The notes under the pieces: generated by a model | What the model was told of the DNA's origin: nothing | Database searches by the model: none | The model's input: the letters and a program-made list of their open reading frames with translations, nothing else | NCBI RefSeq assembly: GCF_900103935.1 | Contig: NZ_FNIC01000012.1 | Location: forward strand, 1-64,000 | Direction of reading: 5' to 3' | Length of the DNA stretch: 64,000 nucleotides | DNA from: Nocardioides szechwanensis | Lineage (GTDB): Bacteria; Actinomycetota; Actinomycetes; Propionibacteriales; Nocardioidaceae | Position numbers and translations under genes: made by a program | Part shown: positions 1 through 6,730 of the stretch, piece by piece | Layout of the letters: each line of letters opens with the position of its first letter | Numbering within the stretch: the stretch's first letter is position 1

Positions 1-273
1 GCCAGCAGCGTCGGCTTCAGCGACCAGACGAGCGTGGATCTTGTCCCAGGTTCCGTCCGTGCTGAACCGCTTGTGACGCTTCCAGATCGTCTGCCACGGC
101 CCGAAGGACTCCGGCAGGTCCCGCCACGCCACCCCGGTCCGGAGCCGGTAGACGATGCCTTCGATCACCTGCCGGTGATCGCGGAACGGCCGTCCCCGCT
201 GCCCGTCAGAGGAGGGCATCAGAGGCTCGACCCGAGCCCATTGAGCGTCAGTCAGCACAGCAGAACGCGACAT
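1..273 (-). CDS. IS5-family transposase, N-terminal part (3' end outside window)
   Basis: The frame starts at ATG 273 and gives 91 residues before the window edge. It opens MSRSAVLTDAQWARVEPLMP, followed by GRPFRDHRQVIEGIVYRLRT and then GVAWRDLPESFGPWQTIWKR. This is the conserved N-terminal DUF4096-type domain of IS5/IS427 transposases, in which a helix-turn-helix precedes the DDE catalytic domain. The catalytic residues lie further on and are not visible. The protein would cut and paste its own element. No frameshift is seen in the portion present. Family assignment is firm; whether the gene is intact cannot be judged from this window. Confidence 0.85.
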   Translation of the reverse strand, partial: MSRSAVLTDAQWARVEPLMPSSDGQRGRPFRDHRQVIEGIVYRLRTGVAWRDLPESFGPWQTIWKRHKRFSTDGTWDKIHARLVAEADAAG

Positions 274-320
274 GAGTCAACAATCCCGGACCGACCCCGC
301 TGTCTTTAGGAGACACGCCC
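1..320 (-). mobile_element. IS5-family insertion sequence, partial (right end cut by window)
   Basis: A transposase reading frame of the IS5 family runs off the left edge of the window. The 5' side of the element appears to end in ggagacacgccc at 309-320, which on the element's own strand reads gggcgtgtctcc. That is the style of terminus seen in IS427-group IS5 elements. The bases ctag straddle this edge at 320-323 and could be the target site such elements favour. The other end lies outside the window, so neither the paired terminal repeat nor the target duplication can be checked. Only five bases separate this end from the left end of the IS3 element at 326. Confidence 0.65.
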
Positions 321-325
321 TAGTC

Positions 326-350
326 GGGGCTGATGCACGGATAGGTGACA
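326..350 (+). repeat. IS3 left terminal inverted repeat
   Basis: This 25-bp terminus begins ggggctgatgcacg and ends aggtgaca. It pairs with 1594-1618 at 22 of 25 positions; the three mismatches are contiguous (gat here, ctc in the other end as read inward). Confidence 0.85.
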
Positions 351-394
351 TCTGATCTGTGGTGCCGAGAGGTGCCGCTGGAAGGATGTACACC

Positions 395-687
395 GTGCCG
401 AAGCCTACCCCAGAGAGTTCCGCGACGACGTCGTCCGTGTCACGAGAAACCGTGAGCCTGGCGTCCACCTGAAGCAGATCGCGGCCGACTTCGGCATCAG
501 CGAGTCGTGCCTGAACGGGTGGCTTAAGTCCGCCGACGTCGAGGACGGCGCCAAGCCCGGCGCCACCGCCGAGCAGAACGCCGAGAACTGCGAACTTCGC
601 AAGCGAGTGCGCCTCTTGGAGCAAGAGAACGAAGTCCTGCGCCGGGCAGCCGCCTATCTATCTCAGGCCAACCTGCCGGGAAAATGA
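395..687 (+). pseudogene. IS3 transposase OrfA, broken by a one-base deletion
   Basis: OrfA of IS3 elements is a helix-turn-helix and leucine-zipper protein that binds the element ends. From 406 the frame reads YPREFRDDVVRVTRNREPGV, then KQIAADFGISESCLNGWLKS, and later LRKRVRLLEQENEVLRRAAA. This is a classic OrfA body ending at TGA 687. The frame has no start codon upstream. The natural start, GTG 395 (or ATG 386), gives M-P-K and then slips one base at cc|tac (404-406). Adding one base there would restore M-P-K-P-Y-P-R-E-F. The stop overlaps the orfB start as ATGA at 684-687, so OrfB could still be made by its own initiation. A sequencing error at this spot is the alternative explanation. 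Confidence 0.75.
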
Positions 688-1586
688 TGTACCCGCTCGT
701 CCGCGAACTGGCCGCCAAGGATGCCCCACTGCGGGTGCCCGTGACGGTGACGTGCCGGGTCCTCAAGATCGCCCGCCAGCCCTACTACCGCTGGCTTGAG
801 CTGCCGGTCACCGACGCCGACTATGAGGAGGCGTATCGCGCGCACGCGCTGTTCCTCGCGCACCAGGAGGATCCCGGGTTCGGCTACCGGCTTCTGGCCG
901 ACGAGGCCGCGCGCGAGCACGGGGAGCAGATGGCGGACCGGACCGCGTGGCGGATCTGTGCGGACAACGGCTGGTGGTGCGCCTTCGGCAAGCCCAGGCG
1001 CCGCAACGGGAAGCGGCCCGGCCCGGCGGTCCACGACGACCTCGTCGAGCGGATCGTCACCGCAGACGCCCCGAACCGGCTGTGGCTCACCGATATCTCG
1101 GAGCACTGGACGCGGGAGGGCAAGCTGTACATCTGCGCGGTCAAGGACGTGTACTCCAACCGGATCGTCGGCTACTCCATCGACTCCCGGATGAAGTCCC
1201 GCCTTGCCGTCACCGCGGTGAACAACGCCGTCGCAATGCGTCATGCCGCAGGCGACACCGTGGCCGGCTGCATCGTGCATTCGGACCGAGGATCGCAATT
1301 TGTCTCGCGGAAGCTCCGGCGCGCATTGGCCACTCACGGCCTGGTCGGATCGATGGGCCGCGTTGCCGCGGCCGGGGACAACGCCGCCATGGAGAGCTTC
1401 TTCAGCCTGCTTCAGAACAACGTCCTCGACCGCCAGACCTGGGCCACCCGCGAGGACCTCCGAATCGCAATGGTGACCTGGATCGAGCGGACCTATCACC
1501 GCCGCCGCAGGCAAGCCCGCCTCGGCCGATTGACCCCCATCGAGTTCGAGACCATCATGACCACGCCAGCGGCTCAGGCTGCGTGA
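684..1586 (+). CDS. IS3-family transposase OrfB (DDE integrase domain)
   Basis: The protein has 300 residues. The N-terminal HTH_21-like part (about 20-110) is followed by an rve integrase core. The catalytic triad is visible: D137 in LWLTDISEH, D201 in HSDRGSQF and E237 in NAAMESFF. The 35 residues between the second D and the E give the DD(35)E spacing of the IS3 family. The C-terminal RRRRQARLGRLTPIEFE is the usual IS3 end motif. In working elements OrfB is made as an OrfAB fusion by ribosomal frameshifting. Here it starts at ATG 684, overlapping the orfA stop. OrfB looks intact, but its partner orfA is frameshifted, so transposition would need OrfA from another copy. Confidence 0.93.
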   Translation: MMYPLVRELAAKDAPLRVPVTVTCRVLKIARQPYYRWLELPVTDADYEEAYRAHALFLAHQEDPGFGYRLLADEAAREHGEQMADRTAWRICADNGWWCAFGKPRRRNGKRPGPAVHDDLVERIVTADAPNRLWLTDISEHWTREGKLYICAVKDVYSNRIVGYSIDSRMKSRLAVTAVNNAVAMRHAAGDTVAGCIVHSDRGSQFVSRKLRRALATHGLVGSMGRVAAAGDNAAMESFFSLLQNNVLDRQTWATREDLRIAMVTWIERTYHRRRRQARLGRLTPIEFETIMTTPAAQAA

Positions 1587-1593
1587 CCCAACC

Positions 1594-1618
1594 TGTCACC
1601 TGAGCGTGCATCAGCCCC
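1594..1618 (-). repeat. IS3 right terminal inverted repeat
   Basis: This is the reverse complement partner of 326-350, reading tgtcacct...gtgcatcagcccc on the top strand. It begins 8 bases after the orfB stop. Confidence 0.85.
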
Positions 1619-1888
1619 ATGAGTTACGCGGTGTGTGCCCTGCACATTTTGCCGCTGCAAGGCACCATCGAACGGCTACACACTGACCCGGATCCATTGT
1701 GACTTCGCCCGCTTCGTGTCAGGGTGATCCCTCACAGACAGCACCGATTCATTCCGGGACGGATCGACATCTGATGAAGTTCGCCACTAGGCACCCCTTG
1801 CGAGACCTCCACGACTCGCCCGCGTCGGGCGCCCCCTCAGGTATGCCGAAGACGGAGTCCCGGCCGGGACTCGGCGAAGGCGCATGAG

Positions 1889-2143
1889 TTGAACGGCAAT
1901 GATGAGGCGCGGGACACGAGACTTCTACTCTTCGTTGTTGGCCTCGTTCTAGGCGTGCCGGCATTAGGCATGTCCTATTGGACCAGAAACGATTTCAACG
2001 AGCAGTTGGAGCATAGCGCGCTGTTCTGGACGTGTGTCCTTGTGGCGTCTGGTTCATTCCTCCTTGTTCTCGTGTCCGCCATTTCGTTCGCTGTGGCCCT
2101 AGGTAAACAGGATCGACCCGAGTCACGAGCAAAACCTCATTAG
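1889..2143 (+). CDS. small two-helix membrane protein, unknown function
   Basis: The protein has 84 residues, read from TTG 1889; no ATG or GTG start exists in frame before the first membrane segment. Two hydrophobic stretches are visible: LLLFVVGLVLGVPALGMSYW (about 11-30), and a second at about 46-70 running FWTCVLVASGSFLLVLVSAI and on. They are joined by a short polar loop, and a charged tail follows. No family is recognised. Base composition is clearly less GC-rich than the core genes to the right, and the gene sits between IS3 elements in the integrated region, which suggests transferred cargo. The secreted-protein gene begins 28 bases downstream in the same direction, so the two may be co-transcribed. 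Start and function are uncertain. Confidence 0.5.
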   Translation: MNGNDEARDTRLLLFVVGLVLGVPALGMSYWTRNDFNEQLEHSALFWTCVLVASGSFLLVLVSAISFAVALGKQDRPESRAKPH

Positions 2144-2171
2144 AACCTTCCACCAATTCAAGGGAACCAAT

Positions 2172-3068
2172 ATGCAACGGCGCATGTTACTCGGGGGACT
2201 GGCAAAGGTATTGATTTCTGGGGTGGCGTTCGCGTCGCTTGCCGTACTCGGCCAGCCGCCAGGTGGAGAGACTCTGAGAGAGTCGGCCGAGTCCGTGCCG
2301 GAAGAGCCAGCACCCGATCAGAGTGAGGCGGAGTCTGGACCACTGACGGAGGCCGAGCAGGTACTCGCAGAGGAGAAGCGGGCCGTGCTGGCGCAAGCAC
2401 TCGTAGAGGATCGCTCAGATGAATGGCTGGAGGAGCAGGACCTCTATCTCGTGTCCGAGACCCCGCAATATGACCTCGTGGCAACGAACTCATCCAATAT
2501 TGCGATCTATCGTCCCGACGTCTTCTATGACAGTGATTTACGGCGCTATTTCGTAATTGCTGAATACAGGTGGGACAGCATGGTCGGCGAAGACCTGTAC
2601 AACTACTTCGATTCCAGTAGCAGCTGCGATGTGGACACGCCGTGCAACGTCGGAGGCAAGGACGGGTTCGCTTTGCGGTTCAGCCGCAACCTCGTGAATC
2701 GCCAAGCAGATGTCAATTTCTGTGGGCGTTCCGACATCACGCGGGACTGGGCGAACTTTGCTGGGTGCGCATCCCCTCCCCCAGACGCAAACAGTTCGGC
2801 GGGGGCCTCGTTCCTCCAGCAGGACAAGGTCTACAAGACTGTGGTAAAGCCGGACTATAACGTCTATAACGGGCAGATCATCATCGTCGTGGACCCGATC
2901 GCCTGCAATTCGACCGTGCAGATGTTCTCGAGGTATGGGCACACCTGGTCGTCGACGGGCATCAGCGCTATTGAAGTTGGCACCGCAGCCATCAACATCG
3001 TTTTCACAAAGACAGAGGACCGCTGGTCCGTGGCAAGTCAGAGTGGGACTTGGACGCGGAGCTGCTAG
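2172..3068 (+). CDS. secreted or membrane-anchored protein, unknown function
   Basis: The protein has 298 residues. ATG 2172 is preceded by aaggga with a 6-base gap, a convincing ribosome binding site. The N-terminus MQRRMLLGGLAKVLISGVAF continues into ASLAVLG and looks like a Sec signal peptide or single anchor. There is no lipobox cysteine. A Glu/Pro-rich low-complexity linker follows (about 33-75). The rest is a globular part with six cysteines (near SSSCDVDTPC, VNFCGRSD, FAGCAS, PIACNS and the terminal TRSC), consistent with disulfides outside the membrane. No catalytic motif or known domain is recognised. Base composition is lower in GC than the core genes, as for its neighbour. It is presumably cargo of the tRNA-Arg element; a role in envelope interaction would be a guess. 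Confidence 0.6.
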   Translation: MQRRMLLGGLAKVLISGVAFASLAVLGQPPGGETLRESAESVPEEPAPDQSEAESGPLTEAEQVLAEEKRAVLAQALVEDRSDEWLEEQDLYLVSETPQYDLVATNSSNIAIYRPDVFYDSDLRRYFVIAEYRWDSMVGEDLYNYFDSSSSCDVDTPCNVGGKDGFALRFSRNLVNRQADVNFCGRSDITRDWANFAGCASPPPDANSSAGASFLQQDKVYKTVVKPDYNVYNGQIIIVVDPIACNSTVQMFSRYGHTWSSTGISAIEVGTAAINIVFTKTEDRWSVASQSGTWTRSC

Positions 3069-3134
3069 GGCGGCGTACACGCGTGGTCGTTCTTCGAGAC
3101 AGTGCCAATGGGGAGCAGCAAGAGCAACGGCCGC

Positions 3135-3485
3135 TCAGCGAGACCCTCGGGCTCGCCTCCGCTTTGCGAGCAGTCGGGCACGTGTGGACGGCGCGGCGGA
3201 AAACGCTGCGCTTGTCTTCAGGATCTCGTTAGCTCGTCGAAGCTCACGGACCTCCCGCTCGAGCTCAGCCAGCCGCGTTGCGTCGTGAGTCGTGGTGCCC
3301 GGCCGGACGCCGCCATCGACCTCGGCTTGTCGGACCCAGTTGCGCAGGGTCTCTGGATGCATGCCGAGCTGGCCCGCCACTCGCGGGATCGCCCCGGACC
3401 TCGTTGCCGGGTCCTGTCTCAACTCGACCGCCATCCGGGTCGCGCGCTCACGCAACTCGTCGCCGTACTTCCTGGGTGCTGCCAT
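3135..3485 (-). pseudogene. IS3-family OrfA remnant (no orfB)
   Basis: Read from ATG 3485 the frame begins MAAPRKYGDELRERATRMAV. It then has GMHPETLRNWVRQAEVDGGV and LAELEREVRELRRANEILKT. This is the helix-turn-helix plus leucine-zipper signature of IS3/IS1372-type OrfA. After NEILKTSAAF the expected FFAAELDRP-like end is replaced by unrelated residues, and no orfB follows; the secreted-protein gene ends just beyond. The element is therefore truncated on its 3' side. Its 5' side abuts the recombinase fragment on the opposite strand, so this IS probably removed or separated the 5' half of the integrase gene. It is a different IS3 subtype from the copy at 326-1618. Confidence 0.8.
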
Positions 3486-3519
3486 GACTCGCATCCTCCA
3501 TGGATTGAGAGCCTCCATC

Positions 3520-3873
3520 AGACCCGGGGCGATTCAGAGCCTGCCCGACTGGCTGCTTGATCGCGTTCAGCGTCGGGCGGTGGACGGGCGCATCGGGTTT
3601 GTCTTCGCGTCGCCCGCACACCTGGATGGTTCGCAAAAGTGGGATCAGTCCAACTCGTCCGCGGCAGTTCGGGGGGTGCTCGATGGTGTTGGAGTCGGAT
3701 GGGCCATACCGCACACCTTCCGGCGTACGGTCGCGACGCTTCTGCACGAGGCTGGCGCACCTCTGGTCCGCATCGCTGACCAGCTCGGGCACGCAGACCC
3801 CGCCATGACCGCGAGGGTCTACCTCGGTCGTGACTTCTCGGGAGACAAGTCGGACCTCGCCCAACACCTCTGA
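3520..3873 (+). pseudogene. tyrosine recombinase/integrase, C-terminal fragment
   Basis: About 117 residues of a phage-type integrase catalytic domain are left, ending at TGA 3873. They show the box II motif in IPHTFRRTVATLLHEAG (H-x-x-R), the third-helix motif IADQLGHADPAMTARVY, and the nucleophile tyrosine in ARVYLGRD. The first catalytic arginine and the whole DNA-binding N-terminal half are missing. The coding sequence simply continues leftwards into the IS3 remnant. The fragment ends 84 bases from the 3' end of the tRNA-Arg gene and reads towards it, the usual place for an integrase of a tRNA-targeted element. It cannot be functional alone. Its left boundary is approximate. Confidence 0.8.
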
Positions 3874-3957
3874 TCCATGGTGGGGACGTACGTGGGGAGT
3901 GGTAGAAGTATGCCGCTCCCGCAATGTTCGTTATTGCAGGTCAGGCTAGGTGTCACG

Positions 3958-4031
3958 CGCCCCCGGCAGGATTCGAACCTGCGACCGGCGGATTAGAAGG
4001 CCGCTGCTCTGTCCAGCTGAGCTACGGGGGC
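3958..4031 (-). tRNA. tRNA-Arg (anticodon UCU)
   Basis: The 7-bp acceptor stem GCCCCCG/CGGGGGC, the D-stem GCTC/GAGC, the anticodon loop CTTCTAA (UCU) and the T-arm GCAGG-TTCGAAT-CCTGC all fold. One C-U mismatch closes the anticodon stem. CCA is not encoded (CGT follows the discriminator G). Its 3' end faces the integrase fragment, so this gene is the likely attachment site of the decayed element to the left. No second copy of its 3' end is seen in the window. Confidence 0.95.
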
Positions 4032-4147
4032 GGGACCGGAGCGCTGAACGCCGATCGCGGCAAGTATGCCCGAGGTGCCGCCCGGTCGAGGCGCTGGCTG
4101 ACCAAGTCAGGATCCCTGACCTGGACCAGTCACAACGCCTCGACCTG

Positions 4148-4176
4148 GCCCGACGCGTCCGCTGAGCGCGTCGGGC
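4148..4176 (-). terminator. strong stem-loop after the GlsB/YeaQ gene
   Basis: There is a perfect 10-bp stem, gcccgacgcg pairing with cgcgtcgggc, around a 9-base loop. It lies 15 bases past the stop of the gene at 4192-4479 and upstream of the tRNA-Arg start. No U-tract follows, as is common in high-GC actinobacteria. Confidence 0.7.
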
Positions 4177-4191
4177 GTCTTGATGCGCGCG

Positions 4192-4479
4192 TCAGTGGCG
4201 CGAAGCCACGCGCGCGCCGGTCGATCGCCTGCCGGTGACCGCGGACGCGACCATCACGAGGACCGCGGCGCAGGCGATCGAGACGAGCCACAGAGTCCAG
4301 TCGATCCCCGGGCTGCCGTCACCGCCGGCGGCGTTGTAGATGCCCAGGCCGATGAGTACGCCGCCGATGCCGCACAGGACCGTCAGCCAGATCGGGATGT
4401 TGTCCTTGTCGCCGGGGGCGACGAGCTTGCCGAGCAGGCCGATGATGATGCCCGCGATGACGATGCCGATGATCTCCAT
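4192..4479 (-). CDS. GlsB/YeaQ/YmgE family stress-response membrane protein
   Basis: The protein has 95 residues and begins MEIIGIVIAGIIIGLLGKLV, with three membrane helices (about 3-17, 29-46, 61-80). The family pattern is a glycine-rich first helix, a short polar loop with APGDKD, then IWLTVLCGIGGVLIGLGIYN. It is the transglycosylase-associated (PF04226) family of small inner-membrane proteins often induced under envelope or acid stress; the biochemical role is not established. It is monocistronic, bounded by a strong stem-loop downstream and about 100 bases of intergenic DNA upstream. The C-terminal RRSTGARVASRH is a basic cytoplasmic tail. Confidence 0.85.
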   Translation of the reverse strand: MEIIGIVIAGIIIGLLGKLVAPGDKDNIPIWLTVLCGIGGVLIGLGIYNAAGGDGSPGIDWTLWLVSIACAAVLVMVASAVTGRRSTGARVASRH

Positions 4480-4584
4480 GGCGTCCTACCTCTTCTGCCC
4501 CAGTGACACTGTCGTGTGTCAGCGGCGAGCCGGTACCCGCTACCTCTGGTAACAAACCAGCGGCGGCCGGACTGTGTGGCGCAG

Positions 4585-5283
4585 TCAGCCGATCGCGTCG
4601 TTGAGCCGCTCGATGGCGGTCCCGGTGAGCGCGCCGATGACCGCCTCGCCCGGGGCGCCGAGGTCGATGACTCCGACCACGCTGAGGTTGTTGTCGATCC
4701 GGGACGCGACGAAGGCGAGGTCGTAGGAGTAGGTCTCGGTCGGGCCGGTCGAGACCTGGCCGGTGCCGGTGAGGCGCACCTGGTCGTCGACGTCGCCGAT
4801 CTCGTCGCCGTCGTCGACGGTGACGGTGAGCGCCAGGTTGAAGCCGGTGGGGTCGGTGACGTTCACCTCGTCGCAGCTCTCGACGGCCGTACGGAACGCC
4901 TTCAGCGCGTCGGTGACCGTCGCGGTGTCGTCGAAGGACTTCACCCCGCTGAGGACGCTGCGCAGGACCCCGCCGGTCTCGGCGTTCCCCTCGGCGTCGA
5001 AGCTCACCTCTGCCTTGGTCCCGGCGTCGAGGTCGTCGATGCCGGACAGGCAGCCGAGGTCGGAGTCCTCGTCGTCCTCGGGCTGCGTGCTGTCCACGAA
5101 ACCCTCGCCGACGTCGTCGAGCGTCAGCAGTGCGCCGTCGGCGAGCTCCTGGGTGAGCACCTGGGACGCAGGGTCCGGCTCGTTCTCGTCGTCCTCACTG
5201 TTTCCGCCACAGGCGGTCAGCGCGAGGCCGAGGGTCAAGGCGGCGGTCAGCAGGCGGGTACGACGGGTCAGGTACGGCGACAT
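4585..5283 (-). CDS. lipoprotein, likely sensor partner of the adjacent kinase
   Basis: The protein has 232 residues from ATG 5283, chosen because it gives a clean lipoprotein signal: RRTRLLTAALTLGLALTAC with the lipidated cysteine at C25 (L-T-A-C). Starting at ATG 5304 would add seven non-conserved residues. The mature protein begins with an acidic, disordered Gly/Asp/Glu stretch, then a globular domain with two cysteines (GCLSG and ESCDEV) and alternating Asp-rich beta segments. The overall pattern resembles extracellular PknH-like sensor lipoproteins of actinobacteria, but I cannot confirm that without a profile search. It follows the kinase gene by 36 bases on the same strand, so co-transcription is likely, and a ligand-sensing role for the kinase is an inference. 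Confidence 0.7.
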   Translation of the reverse strand: MSPYLTRRTRLLTAALTLGLALTACGGNSEDDENEPDPASQVLTQELADGALLTLDDVGEGFVDSTQPEDDEDSDLGCLSGIDDLDAGTKAEVSFDAEGNAETGGVLRSVLSGVKSFDDTATVTDALKAFRTAVESCDEVNVTDPTGFNLALTVTVDDGDEIGDVDDQVRLTGTGQVSTGPTETYSYDLAFVASRIDNNLSVVGVIDLGAPGEAVIGALTGTAIERLNDAIG

Positions 5284-5319
5284 GGGAGGCAGTGTGGCAG
5301 TCACCGGAGGGGTCCGGGC

Positions 5320-6729
5320 TCAGCGGCCCTTGCCCTTGCCTTTGCCCTTTCCCTTCCCCTTGTCGGGCTTGCCGGTGTCGGTCGGGGCGACGTCCTCGTC
5401 GGTCGGTTCGTCGGAGGGTGACGCGGCCTCCTCGGCGGGGAGCGCGGCCAGCAGCGTCTCGGCGGCGGTGACGATCCGTTCGGCCAGGTCGGTCTCGATC
5501 GTCCCGGCCTCCTCGGCCGAGGTGGTGCTGGAGATGACGTTGTCGAGCGCGGTCCGCGCGGCGGGGTAGCGCTGCGCGGCGAGGGTCGAGTCGACCACGT
5601 CGAGGGCGCCGTCCGGTGCGTCCTCGACCGCGTCGACGGCGTCGTGCAGCTCCTGCAGCGGGGCCTGAAGGTCGGCCGCGACGCCCGCGGGGATGGTGGA
5701 GGTGGTGTCGGCGCCCTCGGTGCGGTCGCCGCTGTCGCCACCCGACGACACGATCGCCGCCACGATCAGCAGCACCAGGATCGCCCCGATGGCCGCTGCC
5801 GCGGCCCGCACGTGGGGCGGGACCTGCCGGACCCGGTCGACCAGCGAGTCGATCACCGACGGCCCACCGGTGGGTGTCACCGGCAGCCGTGGGGAGGTGA
5901 GGGAGTCGAGGTCGAGCACGGCCGTCGTACCGCCGCCGTCCAAGGTCCGCAGCTCACGGGCCACCGCCTCCGCGGTCGGACGCGCGGCGGGGTCGCGGGC
6001 GGTCATCGCGCCGACCAGCCGGCGCCAGGGCTCGGGCAGCGACTCGGGCAGGTCGGGGTCGCGGTTGAGGCGCGCCAGCGCCGACTCGGTGGGGCTGCCG
6101 GGGAAGGCGCGTTCGCCGCTGAGGATCTCGAGCAGTACCAGGCCGAGGGAGTAGACGTCGGCTGCCGGGGTGACCTCGTCGCCGCGGACCTGCTCGGGCG
6201 AGAGGTACGCCGCCGTGCCGATCGCGGTCCCGGTCCTGGTGTGGCGCACGGTGTCGCCGATGAGTCGCGCGATCCCGAAGTCGGCGAGCTTGACCCGACC
6301 GTTGTGGCCCAGCAGCACGTTGCCCGGCTTGACGTCGCGGTGAACGATGCCCTGGCCGTGGGCGTAGGCGAGCGCGTCGGCGAGCTGTGCCGCGATCTCG
6401 GCGACCTCGTCCGGGGCGAGCGGGCCGGCCTGGACGCGCTCGGAGAGCGTGGTTCCCTCCACCAGCTCCATCACGAGGAACGGCTGGTCGGTGGTCATGC
6501 CGGCGTCGAGCACCATCACCAGGTTGACGTGGCTCAGCCGGGCGAGGGTGCGCGCCTCGGAGGTGAAGCGGGCGCGGTCGGTCTCGGTGTCCGCGGTCTC
6601 GCGCAGCACCTTCACGGCGACCTCGCGATGCAGGACGCGGTCGGTGGCGCGGTAGACGTCGGCCATCCCACCGGTTCCGAGCCGGTCTCCGAGGTCGTAG
6701 CGGTCGGCGAGCACCCCAGACGATCTCAC
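5320..6729 (-). CDS. transmembrane serine/threonine protein kinase (PknB type)
   Basis: The protein has 469 residues from GTG 6729. The kinase domain at about 11-265 has the glycine loop LGTGGMADVY (17-26), the ATP lysine K40 in VAVKVL, the catalytic loop HRDVKPGN with D132, DFG with D150, the GTAAYLSPEQ activation segment and the ADVYSLG motif. A juxtamembrane linker leads to one membrane helix (about 309-328). The outer part is a Thr/Asp-rich region of roughly 130 residues with no PASTA repeats. It ends in a run of Lys-Gly pairs. The gene begins one base after the stop of the Xaa-Pro aminopeptidase gene and is followed by a lipoprotein, making a three-gene operon. Substrates are unknown. 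Confidence 0.92.
   Translation of the reverse strand: MRSSGVLADRYDLGDRLGTGGMADVYRATDRVLHREVAVKVLRETADTETDRARFTSEARTLARLSHVNLVMVLDAGMTTDQPFLVMELVEGTTLSERVQAGPLAPDEVAEIAAQLADALAYAHGQGIVHRDVKPGNVLLGHNGRVKLADFGIARLIGDTVRHTRTGTAIGTAAYLSPEQVRGDEVTPAADVYSLGLVLLEILSGERAFPGSPTESALARLNRDPDLPESLPEPWRRLVGAMTARDPAARPTAEAVARELRTLDGGGTTAVLDLDSLTSPRLPVTPTGGPSVIDSLVDRVRQVPPHVRAAAAAIGAILVLLIVAAIVSSGGDSGDRTEGADTTSTIPAGVAADLQAPLQELHDAVDAVEDAPDGALDVVDSTLAAQRYPAARTALDNVISSTTSAEEAGTIETDLAERIVTAAETLLAALPAEEAASPSDEPTDEDVAPTDTGKPDKGKGKGKGKGKGR
5323..5362 (-). repeat. hexanucleotide-like repeat coding a Lys-Gly tail
   Basis: Repeated aag-ggc codon pairs at the 3' end of the kinase gene encode about six consecutive Lys-Gly dipeptides just before the stop. 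The tract is near-identical from unit to unit, so it may vary in length by slippage. Confidence 0.7.
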
Positions 6730-6730
6730 G

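Larger units (their letters stand above)
326..1618 (+). mobile_element. IS3-family insertion sequence with matched inverted ends
   Basis: The two ends carry a 25-bp imperfect inverted repeat. The left end reads ggggctgatgcacg, three mismatching bases, then aggtgaca. The right end is its reverse complement, with different bases at the same three positions. Between them lie an orfA relic and an intact orfB, the standard IS3 layout, for a total of 1,293 bp. The 3 bases outside the left end (gtc) and right end (atg) do not match, so no target-site duplication survives. This suggests recombination or deletion at one flank after insertion. Because orfA is frameshifted, this copy is probably not autonomous. 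Confidence 0.85.

Noticed and set aside
1699-1887. Possible 62-residue protein before the small membrane protein
   Set aside because: There is no ribosome binding site, no hydrophobic or domain pattern, and the composition is unlike a protein. I leave 1619-1888 as DNA without a supported gene.
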